Source: Pseudidiomarina insulisalsae
GTDB lineage: Bacteria; Pseudomonadota; Gammaproteobacteria; Enterobacterales; Alteromonadaceae
DNA: 64,000 nt
NCBI RefSeq assembly: GCF_003987065.1
Contig: NZ_PIPY01000010.1
Location: 57,307-121,306 of the forward strand
Direction: 5' to 3'
Shown: positions 53,878-64,000 of the stretch, one piece after another
Layout: every line of letters begins with the position of its first letter
How positions within the stretch are numbered: the first letter of the stretch is position 1
Notes under the pieces: generated by a model
The model's database searches: none
Told to the model about the DNA's origin: nothing
Seen by the model: the letters and a program-made list of their open reading frames with translations, nothing else
Made by a program: the position numbers and the translations under genes

Positions 53878-55189
53878 TGGCGCTGAACTCACCCTCCGCG
53901 ACACGTATGGAAAAGCGTTCGTCCGTTGCCAGTTGCTCGGGGCTGCGAATCAGCTCACCACGTTCAGATCGCACCACCGCGTAGCCACGGGCGATGGTCT
54001 GTAATGGACTCACCAGGTGCAGATTCTGCGCTGCGTTTTGTTGCCGTTGCCGCCAGGCTTTCAGGGTTTGCTGTATTGCCAGCCCCGCGCGGCGTTGTAA
54101 TTCACTCAATTGTTGTTGCCGCGGTTTAAGCTGACGTTGCGGATGCAGCACCTGTAGCCGTTGTCTCTGGTAAGCCAGGCGTTGTTGTGCTTGCTTGTGA
54201 TTGCGGACAATGGCGCCGTTGGCACGGCCCATCAGCTCATCAATACGCTGACTATGCTGCTGTAGGCGCCGCTGTGGGTGCTGCTGCTCCAGCCGGTGTT
54301 GCCAGTGCTGCAGGCTTTGCTGGATAAAGTTACGCTGCCGGCGCCAGTACTGTTGCAGGCGGTGATCAAGCTGTTGCAAACGTTGCAGTGTTTCACGCTG
54401 ATCGCGGCTGACCAGTTCCGCCGCAGCTGATGGCGTGGGCGCGCGCACGTCGGCGACATAATCGGCAATGGTGAAGTCGACCTCGTGCCCCACAGCGCTA
54501 ATAAGTGGCAGCGGACAGCTATGCATAGCGTAGGCCAGCTGCTCATCGTTAAAGCACCAGAGATCTTCTAATGAACCGCCGCCGCGGGCCATAATCAGAA
54601 CGTCCACTTCATTGCGGGCGATGGCGCGTTGCAACGCAAACAGCAGGTCATTTACTGCCGCCTGCCCCTGCACCGCACTTGGATAAATAATGACTTCAAC
54701 GCGTGGGTCGCGCCGCTTTAATACGGCCAGAATATCGCGAACAGCGGCGCCAGTCGGCGAGGTAATAACGCCCACCCGACGAATTTCTGCGGGTAAAGGT
54801 TGCTTATGTTCTTCGGCGAAAAGGCCTTCGCTTTGCAATTTGTGCTTCAGTTGCTCGTAGCGTTGTTGTAGCAGACCAGCACCGGCATCTTCCATATGCT
54901 CGACAATCAACTGATAATCACCGCGCGGTTCATAAACCGTTAGCTTTGCCCATACCAGCACTTGCATACCATGTTGCGGCCGCACTTTGGCCCGTTGATT
55001 GGCATTACGGAACATGGCCGCGCGAATCTGCGCGTGTTGATCTTTCAGGGTGAAATACCAGTGGCCGGAGCCAGGTGAGGCGAAGTTCGAAATTTCACCA
55101 ATCAGCCAGATGGAGCCAAAGCCACGTTCAAGTACCTGCCGTACTTCGGCATTTAATTGGGCGACGGTAAAAATAGCGGCCTGGGTCAT
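53849..55189 (-). CDS. xseA: Exodeoxyribonuclease VII large subunit
   Basis: A catalytic subunit of about 446 residues: N-terminal OB-fold (VAQLNAEVRQVLERGFGSIW, SGHWYFTLKD), the active region (GVITSPTGAAVRDIL, ARGGGSLEDLWCFNDE, SAVGHEVDFTIAD), then a long Gln/Arg-rich coiled coil (about 260-410). Start ATG 55189 (MTQAAIFTV), with AAGGAC upstream; an earlier ATG at 55207 is less supported. It works with XseB (gene at 32266). Divergent from guaB. Confidence 0.95.
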   Translation of the reverse strand: MTQAAIFTVAQLNAEVRQVLERGFGSIWLIGEISNFASPGSGHWYFTLKDQHAQIRAAMFRNANQRAKVRPQHGMQVLVWAKLTVYEPRGDYQLIVEHMEDAGAGLLQQRYEQLKHKLQSEGLFAEEHKQPLPAEIRRVGVITSPTGAAVRDILAVLKRRDPRVEVIIYPSAVQGQAAVNDLLFALQRAIARNEVDVLIMARGGGSLEDLWCFNDEQLAYAMHSCPLPLISAVGHEVDFTIADYVADVRAPTPSAAAELVSRDQRETLQRLQQLDHRLQQYWRRQRNFIQQSLQHWQHRLEQQHPQRRLQQHSQRIDELMGRANGAIVRNHKQAQQRLAYQRQRLQVLHPQRQLKPRQQQLSELQRRAGLAIQQTLKAWRQRQQNAAQNLHLVSPLQTIARGYAVVRSERGELIRSPEQLATDERFSIRVAEGEFSAIKAPAKTAE

Positions 55190-55221
55190 GTCCTTGAACC
55201 TATACAAAGTGAAAAAATAAG

Positions 55222-55250
55222 TTTACTGAAAAGCCGATTACGAGTAAAAT
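55222..55250 (+). promoter_or_regulatory. Promoter for guaB-guaA
   Basis: TTTACT (55222-55227) and TAAAAT (55245-55250) are 17 bp apart. Start of transcription is expected near 55257, exactly where the leader stem-loop begins. Confidence 0.6.
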
Positions 55251-55256
55251 CTGCCC

Positions 55257-55286
55257 GCAACATTAACTCAGCTAGTGGAATGTTGC
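55257..55286 (+). promoter_or_regulatory. Leader stem-loop in front of guaB
   Basis: GCAACATT (55257-55264) and AATGTTGC (55279-55286) form a perfect 8-bp stem with a 14-base loop, ending one base before the ATG at 55288. The likely ribosome site (GTGGAA) sits in the loop and 3' arm, so folding should affect guaB translation. Confidence 0.55.
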
Positions 55287-55287
55287 C

Positions 55288-56757
55288 ATGCTACGAATCG
55301 CTCAAGAAGCTCTTACCTTTGACGACGTTTTACTCGTCCCCGGTCACTCGACTGTTTTACCTCATACTGCCGACCTGCGCACGCGTCTGACGCGCGGTAT
55401 TGAAATGAATATCCCGATGGTCTCAGCGGCTATGGACACGGTTACTGAAGCAGCACTGGCGATTGCGCTGGCGCAGGAAGGCGGTATCGGCTTCATCCAT
55501 AAAAATATGACTATTGCTGAGCAAGCTGCCCATGTACGTAAAGTGAAAAAGTACGAAAGTGGCATGGTCTCCGATCCAGTCACGGTAACACCGGACACGA
55601 CCTTAGGCGAAATCCGCGCGTTAAGTGTTGAGCATGGCTTTCACGGATTTCCGGTGGTTGAAGAAAGTGGTGAACTGGTAGGTATTATCACCGGTCGTGA
55701 TGCCCGTGCTGAAAGTGACAATAGTAAGCGCGTCGAAACCATCATGACGCCGAAACCGAACCTTATCACGGTAAAAGAAAGCGCCGATAGCGATGAGATT
55801 CTGGGTCTGATGCATAAACATCGCATCGAGAAAATCCTGGTGGTCGATGATGCCTTTCATCTGCGCGGCATGATCACCCTAAAAGATTTTACCAAAGCCG
55901 AAAATAAACCCAACGCCTGTAAAGATGAGCTGGGTCGTCTACGCGTGGGCGCCGCGGTAGGTGTCGGTCCGGGTACTGAAGAGCGCATTGCAGCACTGGT
56001 TGAGGCGGGCGTCGACGTTTTATTGATTGATACTTCTCACGGTCACTCGCAAGGGGTTATTGATCGGGTTGCCTATGTGCGTAAAGAATATCCGCAGTTG
56101 CAGCTGATCGCAGGTAACGTAGCGACCGGCGCAGGTGCAAAAGCATTGGCCGATGCGGGCGTTGATGCCGTGAAAGTAGGTATTGGCCCAGGTTCTATTT
56201 GTACTACCCGTATCGTGACGGGTTGTGGTGTACCGCAAATAACCGCCATTAGTGATGCTGTGGATGCCCTAAAAGGCACCGGAATTCCGGTCATCGCTGA
56301 CGGCGGTATCCGCTTCTCCGGTGACATCGCCAAGGCGATTGCCGCTGGTGCAGACTGCGTGATGGTCGGCAGTATGCTGGCGGGTACCGAAGAGTCACCG
56401 GGCGAAGTTGAGTTGTATCAGGGTCGCTACTATAAATCTTACCGCGGTATGGGCAGCTTAGGCGCTATGAATCAGCGTCACGGCTCGTCTGATCGTTACT
56501 TCCAGGCTTCGAATGAAGCTGAGAAGCTGGTACCTGAAGGCATTGAAGGTCGTATCGCTTATAAAGGTCCAATTTCTGCCATTATTCATCAGCAAATGGG
56601 TGGCCTGCGCTCGGCCATGGGGCTGACTGGCTCGGCCACCATTAAAGAAATGCGTACCAAGCCGCAGTTTGTTCGCGTAACTGCTGCCGGAATGGGCGAA
56701 TCACACGTGCACGATGTGCAAATCACCAAAGAAGCTCCAAACTACCGAATGGGTTAA
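55288..56757 (+). CDS. guaB: IMP dehydrogenase
   Basis: A 489-residue TIM-barrel enzyme with a CBS pair inserted (about 95-205). It oxidises IMP to XMP with NAD, the committed step of GMP synthesis. Seen: [15 protein letters not shown] at the start, catalytic Cys in [13 protein letters not shown] near residue 305, the flap [19 protein letters not shown], and GMGSLGAM. The leader carries a stem-loop. guaA follows after 6 bp. Confidence 0.98.
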   Translation: MLRIAQEALTFDDVLLVPGHSTVLPHTADLRTRLTRGIEMNIPMVSAAMDTVTEAALAIALAQEGGIGFIHKNMTIAEQAAHVRKVKKYESGMVSDPVTVTPDTTLGEIRALSVEHGFHGFPVVEESGELVGIITGRDARAESDNSKRVETIMTPKPNLITVKESADSDEILGLMHKHRIEKILVVDDAFHLRGMITLKDFTKAENKPNACKDELGRLRVGAAVGVGPGTEERIAALVEAGVDVLLIDTSHGHSQGVIDRVAYVRKEYPQLQLIAGNVATGAGAKALADAGVDAVKVGIGPGSICTTRIVTGCGVPQITAISDAVDALKGTGIPVIADGGIRFSGDIAKAIAAGADCVMVGSMLAGTEESPGEVELYQGRYYKSYRGMGSLGAMNQRHGSSDRYFQASNEAEKLVPEGIEGRIAYKGPISAIIHQQMGGLRSAMGLTGSATIKEMRTKPQFVRVTAAGMGESHVHDVQITKEAPNYRMG

Positions 56758-56763
56758 GTCGAC

Positions 56764-58338
56764 ATGCAAGATATTCATGCGCATCGCATATTAATTTTAG
56801 ATTTTGGTTCTCAGTATACGCAACTGATTGCACGCCGTATCCGTGAAATCGGTGTTTACTGTGAACTGTGGGCGTGGGACGTCGACGCTGAAGACATCAA
56901 GAACTTCAATCCGAACGGCATTATCTTGTCTGGCGGACCTGAGTCGGTAACGGAAGCGAACTCGCCACGCGCGCCGCAATACGTATTTGACGCTGGCGTG
57001 CCGGTGCTGGGTGTCTGCTACGGCATGCAGACCATGGCGGCACAGCTGGGTGGTAAAGTACAGGGTTCACTGGAGCGTGAGTTTGGTTACGCGCAGGTTG
57101 AGCGCATCGCGCCATGTCCGCTGTTCCATCATATTGAAGATGCCGTACACGAAAATGGCAATCCTCTACTGGATGTCTGGATGAGTCACGGTGACAAGGT
57201 CATCGAGGCGCCGGAAGGCTTTTCGATTGTCGCCCAGACCCCGACTTGTCCGATTGCCTCCATGGCTGATGATCAGCGCGATTTTTATGGCGTTCAGTTC
57301 CATCCCGAAGTCACGCACACCCGCCAGGGTATGCGCATGCTTGAGCACTTTGTAGTAGAGATTTGTGAGTGTGAAACCAACTGGACGGCGGCTCATATTA
57401 TTGATGACGCAGTGGCGCGTATTCGTGAGCAGGTCGGTCAGAATAAAGTCGTTTTAGGTTTGTCAGGCGGTGTCGATAGCTCAGTGACCGCAATGCTATT
57501 ACACCGCGCTATCGGCGATCAGTTGACCTGTGTCTTTGTCGATAACGGCTTATTGCGCTGGAAAGAAGCGGAACAGGTCATGGAAATGTTTGGCGATCAT
57601 TACGGCCTGAACATTGTTCATGTTGACGCTGAAAACCGCTTTCTTGACGCCCTGGCGGGTGAGAATGATCCGGAAGCCAAGCGTAAAATCATCGGTCGTG
57701 TATTTATTGACATTTTCGACGAACAGGCGAGCAAAATTACCGATGTGTCGTTCCTGGCGCAGGGTACGATTTACCCGGATGTGATTGAGTCTGCGGGCTC
57801 AAAAACCGGGAAAGCGCATGTCATTAAGTCGCACCATAATGTTGGCGGTTTACCAGAGGACATGAAATTGCAGCTGGTCGAGCCGCTACGCGAATTATTT
57901 AAAGACGAAGTGCGTAAAATTGGCCTTGAATTAGGTCTGCCTTACGACATGTTGTATCGTCATCCGTTCCCGGGCCCTGGTCTTGGGGTGCGGGTACTGG
58001 CGGAAGTGAAAAAAGAGTACTGTGATTTGCTACGTCGTGCCGATCATATCTTTATCACCGAACTACGTAACGCAGGTTTGTACCATGAAGTAAGTCAGGC
58101 ATTTGCGGTGTTTCTGCCGGTACGCTCGGTAGGTGTCATGGGCGATGCGCGTAAATATGACTGGGTGATTGCCTTAAGAGCTGTTGAGACTATTGACTTT
58201 ATGACCGCTCGTTGGGCACATTTACCCTATGAACTACTGGAAAAAGTCTCAAATCGCATTATCAACGAAATCGATGGTATTTCGCGGGTGGTGTATGACA
58301 TTTCAGGAAAGCCTCCTGCCACAATTGAGTGGGAGTAA
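56764..58338 (+). CDS. guaA: GMP synthase (glutamine-hydrolysing)
   Basis: A 524-residue two-domain enzyme. The N-terminal class I glutaminase has its Cys in [15 protein letters not shown] near residue 84 and His-Glu in QFHPEVTHT. The synthetase domain has PP-loop [15 protein letters not shown] near 230 and ends [26 protein letters not shown]. It converts XMP to GMP. Second gene of guaBA; its stop is 6 bp before the mltF GTG. Confidence 0.98.
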   Translation: MQDIHAHRILILDFGSQYTQLIARRIREIGVYCELWAWDVDAEDIKNFNPNGIILSGGPESVTEANSPRAPQYVFDAGVPVLGVCYGMQTMAAQLGGKVQGSLEREFGYAQVERIAPCPLFHHIEDAVHENGNPLLDVWMSHGDKVIEAPEGFSIVAQTPTCPIASMADDQRDFYGVQFHPEVTHTRQGMRMLEHFVVEICECETNWTAAHIIDDAVARIREQVGQNKVVLGLSGGVDSSVTAMLLHRAIGDQLTCVFVDNGLLRWKEAEQVMEMFGDHYGLNIVHVDAENRFLDALAGENDPEAKRKIIGRVFIDIFDEQASKITDVSFLAQGTIYPDVIESAGSKTGKAHVIKSHHNVGGLPEDMKLQLVEPLRELFKDEVRKIGLELGLPYDMLYRHPFPGPGLGVRVLAEVKKEYCDLLRRADHIFITELRNAGLYHEVSQAFAVFLPVRSVGVMGDARKYDWVIALRAVETIDFMTARWAHLPYELLEKVSNRIINEIDGISRVVYDISGKPPATIEWE

Positions 58339-58343
58339 CTGAG

Positions 58344-59744
58344 GTGGCGCGTTGGCTTGCCTTGTTAGCCCTGGTGCTACTGGCTGGCTGCGCGCCGCAA
58401 CCGCAGCCCGATCACCTAACTGAAATCAAGCAACGTGGTGTGCTGCGCGTAGGCACCTTGCTGGGCCCCACCACTTACTACCACGATTTTGAAAATGAAA
58501 GCGGCCTGGAGTACGCATTAGCCGCAACCTTTGCCGAACAGCTTGATGTTGAGCTGGAAATTGTTTCGCGCTTCAACGTCAACGACTTATTTGTGCTGCT
58601 GGATCAGCAGCAGGTCGATCTGGTCGCTGCCGGATTGGACCGTACCCCCCGTCGCGATCGCCGCTATCGGTTTGGTCCCCCCTATCAGGAAGTCGCCCAA
58701 CGTCTGGTGTATCGCCAGGGCTCACGTGAACGCCCCCGTGACTGGAGTCAGGTGGACGGCGAGATAGTTGTCGTGGCGGGTAGCAGCCACCATGACTGGT
58801 TGCAGCGCAATGCGAAAGACTATCCTGGGTTACGCTGGCGGGCAACGAATGAACATGATGCGACCGAGTTATTACGCGCGGTGATTGATGGTGAGATTGC
58901 TTACACTATTGCCGACAGTAATATCCTTGATATGCAGCGTCGTTATTTTCCAAATATAAGTGTGGCATTTACCGTGCGTGATGACCTCGATATCAGCTGG
59001 ATGTTGGCGCCCGGGCGTGACGGCTCGCTGTATGCTGAGGTGATTCGTTTTTTTGGTGAGTTACGCCAGTCAGGCGAACTGGCACAGCTGGTCGATCGTC
59101 ACTTTGGCCATGTCGCACAGTTTAACTACGTCGATACCAGCCTTTTTATTGAAGCCGTGCAGACCACTTTGCCGAAATACCGTGACTATTTCGTGGAACA
59201 TTCAGGTCGTCTGGACTGGCGCCTGCTGGCCGCTATTGCCTATCAGGAAAGTCTGTGGAATCCCCGTGCGGTGTCACCGACTGGAGTGCGCGGTCTAATG
59301 ATGCTTACGTTGCCGACCGCCGCGCAGATGGGCGTGAGCAGTCGTCTGAACCCCGAGGAGAGCATTCGTGGTGGCGCCCGTTATTTCGAGCGTATGCTTG
59401 ACACGATTCCTGCTCGTATTCCCGAACCTGACCGCACCTGGTTTGCGCTGGCCGCCTATAACATAGGTTATGGGCATCTTGAAGATGCGCGGGTGTTGAC
59501 TGAACGGCAGGGCGGCGACCCGGATCGCTGGATTGACGTGCGAAAACGTCTACCTTTATTACGGCAGAAAAAATACTACCGGCAGACCCGTTATGGTTTT
59601 GCCCGGGGTGATGAACCGGTGCGATATGTAGGAAACATTCGGCGCTACTATGACACTCTGGTTTGGTTGGATGAACGAGGACGCATTCCAGCGCAACCGC
59701 TTGATATATCACTCCCCCGCGGAAGTGGTGATGAGGCTCCCTAA
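58344..59744 (+). CDS. mltF: Membrane-bound lytic murein transglycosylase F
   Basis: A 466-residue lipoprotein (lipobox LLAGC) with an N-terminal solute-binding-protein-like domain (about 30-265) and a C-terminal SLT domain whose catalytic Glu is in AIAYQESLWNPRAVSPTGVR near residue 301; AAYNIGYGHLEDAR follows. It cleaves peptidoglycan to anhydro-muropeptides. The start is GTG at 58344 with GGAG 8 bp ahead; an earlier GTG at 58329 overlaps guaA. It lies beside purL, as in E. coli, but here in the same direction. Its stop overlaps the small basic ORF. Confidence 0.94.
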   Translation: MARWLALLALVLLAGCAPQPQPDHLTEIKQRGVLRVGTLLGPTTYYHDFENESGLEYALAATFAEQLDVELEIVSRFNVNDLFVLLDQQQVDLVAAGLDRTPRRDRRYRFGPPYQEVAQRLVYRQGSRERPRDWSQVDGEIVVVAGSSHHDWLQRNAKDYPGLRWRATNEHDATELLRAVIDGEIAYTIADSNILDMQRRYFPNISVAFTVRDDLDISWMLAPGRDGSLYAEVIRFFGELRQSGELAQLVDRHFGHVAQFNYVDTSLFIEAVQTTLPKYRDYFVEHSGRLDWRLLAAIAYQESLWNPRAVSPTGVRGLMMLTLPTAAQMGVSSRLNPEESIRGGARYFERMLDTIPARIPEPDRTWFALAAYNIGYGHLEDARVLTERQGGDPDRWIDVRKRLPLLRQKKYYRQTRYGFARGDEPVRYVGNIRRYYDTLVWLDERGRIPAQPLDISLPRGSGDEAP

Positions 59745-59863
59745 TGCGTAATACAAAGCGACTGGTTCCGCATGCCCGGCGACGGGCGTGGTTACGAAAG
59801 CAACGCCACTTAAAAAATGATCGCCGCCAGAAATGGTTTCGGTTATGTGAAAAAGAAGATTAA
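59744..59863 (+). CDS. 39-residue very basic microprotein, translationally coupled to mltF
   Basis: ATG at 59744 overlaps the mltF stop by one base (TAATG). The product begins MRNTKRLVPHARRRAWLRKQ and ends WFRLCEKED; about 16 of 39 residues are Lys or Arg. It is followed by a TATAAT at 59869 that probably serves purL. I do not recognise the family. The TAATG coupling and unbroken frame suggest a real product; an RNA- or membrane-associated role would be a guess. Confidence 0.5.
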   Translation: MRNTKRLVPHARRRAWLRKQRHLKNDRRQKWFRLCEKED

Positions 59864-59874
59864 ACCTTTATAAT
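59846..59874 (+). promoter_or_regulatory. Promoter candidate for purL
   Basis: Consensus -10 TATAAT at 59869-59874; the -35 position (TGTGAA at 59846-59851, 17-bp spacing) is weak. No PurR-type ACGCAAACGTTTTCGT operator is seen. Confidence 0.5.
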
Positions 59875-59927
59875 ACGCGGCTGCAAAAGTCGTTTAAGAC
59901 AGCCACCGCCAACCTGGAGAATGATCT

Positions 59928-62900
59928 GTGGAGATAGTACGCGGCGCCCCAGCCCTATCTGAATTTCGAACGGAAAAGTTATTGCAGCGCCTGCATCAGG
60001 CCGACGTGCCAGCGCAGGATATCTACGCTGAATACATGCATTTCGTTGAGCTAAATGCCCCTTTGAATGACAAGGAGCAGCGCGTTCTCATCAAGCTTTT
60101 AACCTACGGACCGGCACTGGCGCAGCATCTGCCCAAAGGCCAGTTATTGCTAGTCACACCGCGCCGCGGCACCATTTCTCCATGGTCGTCAAAGGCGACT
60201 GATATTGCTCATAATTGTGGTCTCGATCAGGTCCGTCGTATTGAGCGAGGTATCGCTTATTATCTTACTGGTGATTTCACCGCTGACCAGTTGGAACAAG
60301 CTCGGGCAGTCCTCCACGACCGCATGACTGAAACTGTCATGGATGCCATTCAACAAGCTGAAAAACTCTTTTACGAAGCTGAGCCGGCAATGTTGTCATC
60401 TGTCGATTTGCTAGCCGGCGGCCGTGAGGCTTTGCAACGGGCCAACATCGAAATGGGGCTGGCGTTGGCCGATGATGAGATTGATTACCTGTACCAGAAC
60501 TTCAACGCGCTTGGACGTAATCCTAACGATATTGAACTGTATATGTTCGCTCAGGCTAACTCTGAGCATTGCCGACATAAGATTTTCAATGCCGACTGGA
60601 CGATTGATGGTAAAGAGCAGATCAAATCGCTGTTCAAAATGATCAAAAACACCTTTGAGGCCACGCCTGATCATGTGTTGTCAGCCTATAAAGATAATGC
60701 TGCCGTAATGGTCGGTTCAGAAGCGGGGCGCTTCTATCCCTACCCGGCGGGCGCACCGGCGGCGGGCGAGTACAGTTATTTCCACGAGCCGATACATATT
60801 CTGATGAAGGTGGAAACTCATAACCACCCAACAGCCATTTCGCCGTTTCCGGGCGCCGCAACTGGCTCGGGCGGTGAGATCCGTGACGAGGGCGCCACCG
60901 GCCGCGGCGCGAAGCCGAAGGCCGGTTTGGTCGGTTTCAGTGTTTCCAATCTACGTATTCCGGGCTATGAACAACCATGGGAAGAGGACTTCGGCAAACC
61001 TGACCGTATTGTTACGGCACTGGAAATTATGCTTGAAGGACCCCTTGGTGGCGCAGCGTTTAACAACGAATTCGGGCGCCCGGCACTTACCGGTTATTTC
61101 CGTACCTTTGAAGAGCGGGTGAACAGCCATAATGGCGAAGAGATCCGTGGGTATCATAAGCCGATTATGATTGCCGGTGGTATGGGTAATATCCGCGAGA
61201 GCCATGTCGAAAAGGGTGAGATTCCGGTAGGTGCCAAACTGGTGGTGCTCGGTGGCCCGGCGATGAACATCGGTCTTGGGGGCGGCGCGGCATCATCCAT
61301 GACCTCAGGAACCTCAAGTGAAGATCTGGACTTTGCTTCTGTTCAGCGTGATAACCCGGAAATGGAACGCCGTTGCCAGGAAGTTATCGATCGTTGCTGG
61401 CAGTTAGGCGATAAGAACCCTATCGCTTTTATTCACGACGTTGGTGCGGGCGGTCTGTCGAACGCCATGCCGGAGTTGGTGAGCGATGGCGGCCGCGGCG
61501 GTAAGTTTGAGCTGCGCAAAATACCGAACGATGAGCCCGGCATGTCGCCACTGGCGATTTGGTGTAATGAGTCGCAGGAACGCTACGTGCTGGCGATAGC
61601 CACAGAGCGGATGGATACTTTTGCCGCGCTGTGTGAGCGCGAGCGTGCGCCGTATGCGGTCATCGGTGAAGCAACCGAAGAAGAGCATCTGACGCTCACT
61701 GATTCACACTTTAATAATACGCCGATCGATCTGCCGCTGAATGTGCTGCTTGGCAAACCGCCGAAAATGCATCGTGACGTGCAGTCGAAAAAAGCAGAAG
61801 GTGCCGAGCTGGCAACCGCTGATATTTCACTGGAAGAGGCCGCAGAACGTTTGTTACGACTGCCGGCAATTGCTGAGAAAACCTTCCTGATTACCATCGG
61901 CGATCGTACGGTGACCGGTCTGGTCGCGCGTGATCAGATGGTGGGTCCGTGGCAGATTCCGGTTGCGGACGTGGCCGTGACCGCGGCAAGCTATGACAGC
62001 TACGCGGGTGAGGCGATGGCGATGGGTGAGCGTACGCCGTTGGCGTTACTGGATTTCGCGGCGTCAGCAAAAATGGCGGTCGGTGAAGCCTTAACCAATA
62101 TCGCCGCTGCGGATATTGGCGATCTGAAACATATTAAATTGTCGGCCAACTGGATGGCTGCGGCCGGCCATCCGGGCGAGGATGCTGGATTATACGAAGC
62201 AGTTAAAGCTGTGGGTGAGGACCTATGCCCAGCCTTGGGACTGACGATTCCTGTGGGTAAAGACTCCATGTCGATGAAAACCCAGTGGCAGCAAAATGGT
62301 GAACACAAGGCCGTTACTGCGCCGTTAAGCCTCGTAATTACCGCATTTGGCCGGGTGCGTGATGTGCGTCGTACCCTAACGCCGCAATTGCGCACTGATA
62401 AGGGCGAAACCAAACTGATTCTTATCGATTTGGGCGCGGGTAAAGCACGCTTAGGTGGCTCCGCGCTGGCGCAAGTGTATCGACAGTTGGGTAAAACCAC
62501 ACCAACGGTTGATAACGCCGAGCATCTGGCGGGCTTTTTCAACGCCACGCAAAAACTGTTACGCGACAAAAAACTGCTGGCCTATCATGACCGTTCTGAC
62601 GGTGGCCTGTTTGTCACTGTGGCAGAGATGGCATTTGCCGGTAACTGTGGTGCCAATGTGCGCCTGGACAATCTACATGAACTTGACCTTGCTGCGCTGT
62701 ACAGTGAAGAACTGGGTGCTGTCATTCAGGTACGCGCCGAGGACGTTGACAAGGTACTCGCCACTTATGCAGACGCTGGCCTGGAAGCTATGGCCCACGT
62801 CATCGGTGATGTGACCAGTGAGGACGTACTGCAGTTTAGTCGCGACGGCAAAGTGGTACTGACGCATAGCCGTAGCCACTACCGCAAAGTATGGGCAGAA

Positions 62901-63824
62901 ACGACCCATAAAATGCAGCGTCTACGTGATAACCCGGCTTGTGCGGATGAAGAGTTTGCATTGAAGCAAGACCCGCAAAACACCGGCCTGTTCGCCGATT
63001 TAAGCTTTGATGCCAGCGAAGACGTGGCCGCACCTTACATCAATACCGGCCGCGATCCGGTTATCGCGGTATTACGTGAGCAAGGAGTCAACTCGCATGT
63101 CGAGATGGCCGCAGCCTTTGACCGCGCAGGTTTTGCCGCTATTGACGTGCACATGAGCGATATTCTCAGTGGCCGCGTGAGTCTTGAGAAGTTCAACGGT
63201 CTGGTAGCTTGTGGCGGTTTCTCTTACGGTGACGTGTTGGGTGCCGGTGAAGGTTGGGCGAAATCTATTCTGTTTAACCCGCGTGCCCGTGATGAGTTCG
63301 CAAGCTTCTTTGAGCGGGAAAAAACCTTCGCGCTGGGTGTGTGTAATGGCTGTCAGATGCTTTCGAACCTGCGTGATCTGATCCCTGGCGCAGAAGCCTG
63401 GCCACATTTTGTGACCAACCGTTCAGAGCGTTTCGAAGCACGCTTCAGCATGGTTGAAGTACAATCGAGTCCGTCACTGTTCTTCAAGGGCATGGAAGGC
63501 TCGAAGATGCCGATTGCGGTGTCACACGGTGAAGGCCGCGCTGAGTTTAAGGGCAACAATCTGGCTGCGGTCAATGAGCAAGGCCTGGTGGCGCTGCGCT
63601 ACATCACTGCCAATGGCAGCATCGCCAGCCAGTATCCGGCCAACCCGAATGGCTCGCCAGAGGGGATTACCGGTTTAACCACCGCAGATGGTCGGGTGTC
63701 TATTATGATGCCGCACCCTGAGCGCGTGTTCCGTACCGTAGCCAACAGCTGGCATCCGGATGAGTGGGGCGAGGACAGCCCGTGGATGCGCATGTTCCGT
63801 AATGCGCGGGTGTATCTGGGCTAA
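59928..63824 (+). CDS. purL: Phosphoribosylformylglycinamidine synthase
   Basis: A 1298-residue large-form enzyme (E. coli 1295) of de novo purine synthesis, converting FGAR to FGAM with glutamine and ATP. Start codon is GTG at 59928, with CTGGAGA upstream, giving [19 protein letters not shown], like the E. coli start. ATP-binding core with [21 protein letters not shown]-terminal glutaminase with Cys in [11 protein letters not shown] near residue 1137 and the His-Glu in HPERVFR. Monocistronic-looking. Confidence 0.98.
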   Translation: MEIVRGAPALSEFRTEKLLQRLHQADVPAQDIYAEYMHFVELNAPLNDKEQRVLIKLLTYGPALAQHLPKGQLLLVTPRRGTISPWSSKATDIAHNCGLDQVRRIERGIAYYLTGDFTADQLEQARAVLHDRMTETVMDAIQQAEKLFYEAEPAMLSSVDLLAGGREALQRANIEMGLALADDEIDYLYQNFNALGRNPNDIELYMFAQANSEHCRHKIFNADWTIDGKEQIKSLFKMIKNTFEATPDHVLSAYKDNAAVMVGSEAGRFYPYPAGAPAAGEYSYFHEPIHILMKVETHNHPTAISPFPGAATGSGGEIRDEGATGRGAKPKAGLVGFSVSNLRIPGYEQPWEEDFGKPDRIVTALEIMLEGPLGGAAFNNEFGRPALTGYFRTFEERVNSHNGEEIRGYHKPIMIAGGMGNIRESHVEKGEIPVGAKLVVLGGPAMNIGLGGGAASSMTSGTSSEDLDFASVQRDNPEMERRCQEVIDRCWQLGDKNPIAFIHDVGAGGLSNAMPELVSDGGRGGKFELRKIPNDEPGMSPLAIWCNESQERYVLAIATERMDTFAALCERERAPYAVIGEATEEEHLTLTDSHFNNTPIDLPLNVLLGKPPKMHRDVQSKKAEGAELATADISLEEAAERLLRLPAIAEKTFLITIGDRTVTGLVARDQMVGPWQIPVADVAVTAASYDSYAGEAMAMGERTPLALLDFAASAKMAVGEALTNIAAADIGDLKHIKLSANWMAAAGHPGEDAGLYEAVKAVGEDLCPALGLTIPVGKDSMSMKTQWQQNGEHKAVTAPLSLVITAFGRVRDVRRTLTPQLRTDKGETKLILIDLGAGKARLGGSALAQVYRQLGKTTPTVDNAEHLAGFFNATQKLLRDKKLLAYHDRSDGGLFVTVAEMAFAGNCGANVRLDNLHELDLAALYSEELGAVIQVRAEDVDKVLATYADAGLEAMAHVIGDVTSEDVLQFSRDGKVVLTHSRSHYRKVWAETTHKMQRLRDNPACADEEFALKQDPQNTGLFADLSFDASEDVAAPYINTGRDPVIAVLREQGVNSHVEMAAAFDRAGFAAIDVHMSDILSGRVSLEKFNGLVACGGFSYGDVLGAGEGWAKSILFNPRARDEFASFFEREKTFALGVCNGCQMLSNLRDLIPGAEAWPHFVTNRSERFEARFSMVEVQSSPSLFFKGMEGSKMPIAVSHGEGRAEFKGNNLAAVNEQGLVALRYITANGSIASQYPANPNGSPEGITGLTTADGRVSIMMPHPERVFRTVANSWHPDEWGEDSPWMRMFRNARVYLG

Positions 63825-63934
63825 GCACTGCCAGAGGACGCTTTGCAGGTATAAAAAAAACCGGCGTGAAGCCTAATGCCGATCAGTTAAGAAATATTTT
63901 AGCGATCGCTTGACCGATCCTCCCAATAGATCAG

Positions 63935-63971
63935 AATCCGTAGTTAGTTAACACTGGCTACGGATTTTTTT
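63935..63971 (+). terminator. Rho-independent terminator downstream of purL
   Basis: AATCCGTAG (63935-63943) pairs with CTACGGATT (63958-63966), followed by a T run. An ATG opens right after it at 63972 (MQLTTALAMA to the edge), without a ribosome site. Confidence 0.8.
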
Positions 63972-64000
63972 ATGCAACTTACTACAGCGCTGGCAATGGC

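Noticed and set aside
59864..59927. PurR operator before purL
   Set aside because: No sequence close to ACGCAAACGTTTTCGT was found; only a -10 element is supported.
63972..64000. Possible gene start (MQLTTALAMA) at the right edge
   Set aside because: It begins directly after the T run of a terminator with no ribosome site, and only ten codons are visible; too little to call a gene.
1..64000. Horizontal transfer island, prophage or insertion sequence
   Set aside because: No integrase, transposase, tRNA-flanked junction or terminal repeats were seen, and gene content is typical chromosomal throughout.

Overview
The window reads as ordinary chromosome of a marine gammaproteobacterium, most likely of the Idiomarinaceae/Alteromonadales. 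The evidence is gene content and order: yajC-secD-secF, nusB-thiL-pgpA, xseB-ispA-dxs, srmB next to trmN6, guaB-guaA, mltF beside purL, rdgC, a TtpC-type TonB2 locus with a DUF3450 gene, and the TIGR03546/TIGR03545 pair. Genus is inferred from recall only. Coding density is very high. No stretch over 300 bases lacks a gene; the longest gaps (14228-14423, 21437-21650, 45230-45453) hold promoter or repeat sequence. I found no rRNA, tRNA, CRISPR, insertion sequence or prophage.

Layout. 1-9997: a secreted alpha/beta hydrolase cut by the left edge, a small lipoprotein, an Mpo1-like membrane protein, an AI-2E/PerM transporter, Cfa, an RcsF-like lipoprotein, a cysteine-synthase-like enzyme, a GNAT + RimK-like ATP-grasp pair, and the TIGR03546/TIGR03545 pair. 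10038-20816: an operon of GntP-family permease, acyl-CoA ligase and exported MetX-like hydrolase, facing a TonB-dependent receptor, followed by a CrbR-like response regulator and a CrbS-like symporter-kinase. Together these look like a carboxylate or ester use locus with its own regulator. 20819-29529: TRIC channel, Sec accessory proteins, YaaA, a DUF3014 protein, an acyltransferase, then riboflavin/thiamine/phosphatidylglycerol genes. 29491-40894: isoprenoid genes on the minus strand, thiI, srmB/trmN6, an M49-like lipoprotein, rdgC and a sensor kinase.

41059-52881 is the most interesting part: a secreted beta-helix-like lipoprotein, a large TonB-dependent receptor, a YbdG/MscM-type channel, DUF3450, TtpC, ExbB, ExbD, TonB, a TPR protein and a porin. 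Three promoters (before the lipoprotein, before DUF3450 and before the porin) carry 11-bp-phased TGTCAC-type direct repeats. In each, a -10-like hexamer begins 16 bp after the start of a core repeat, which is the geometry I recall for E. coli PhoB-activated promoters. The reading is a phosphate-starvation regulon for outer-membrane uptake.

52948-64000 holds an AEC transporter, xseA, guaBA, mltF with a 39-codon basic microprotein coupled to it, purL, and a terminator near the right edge.
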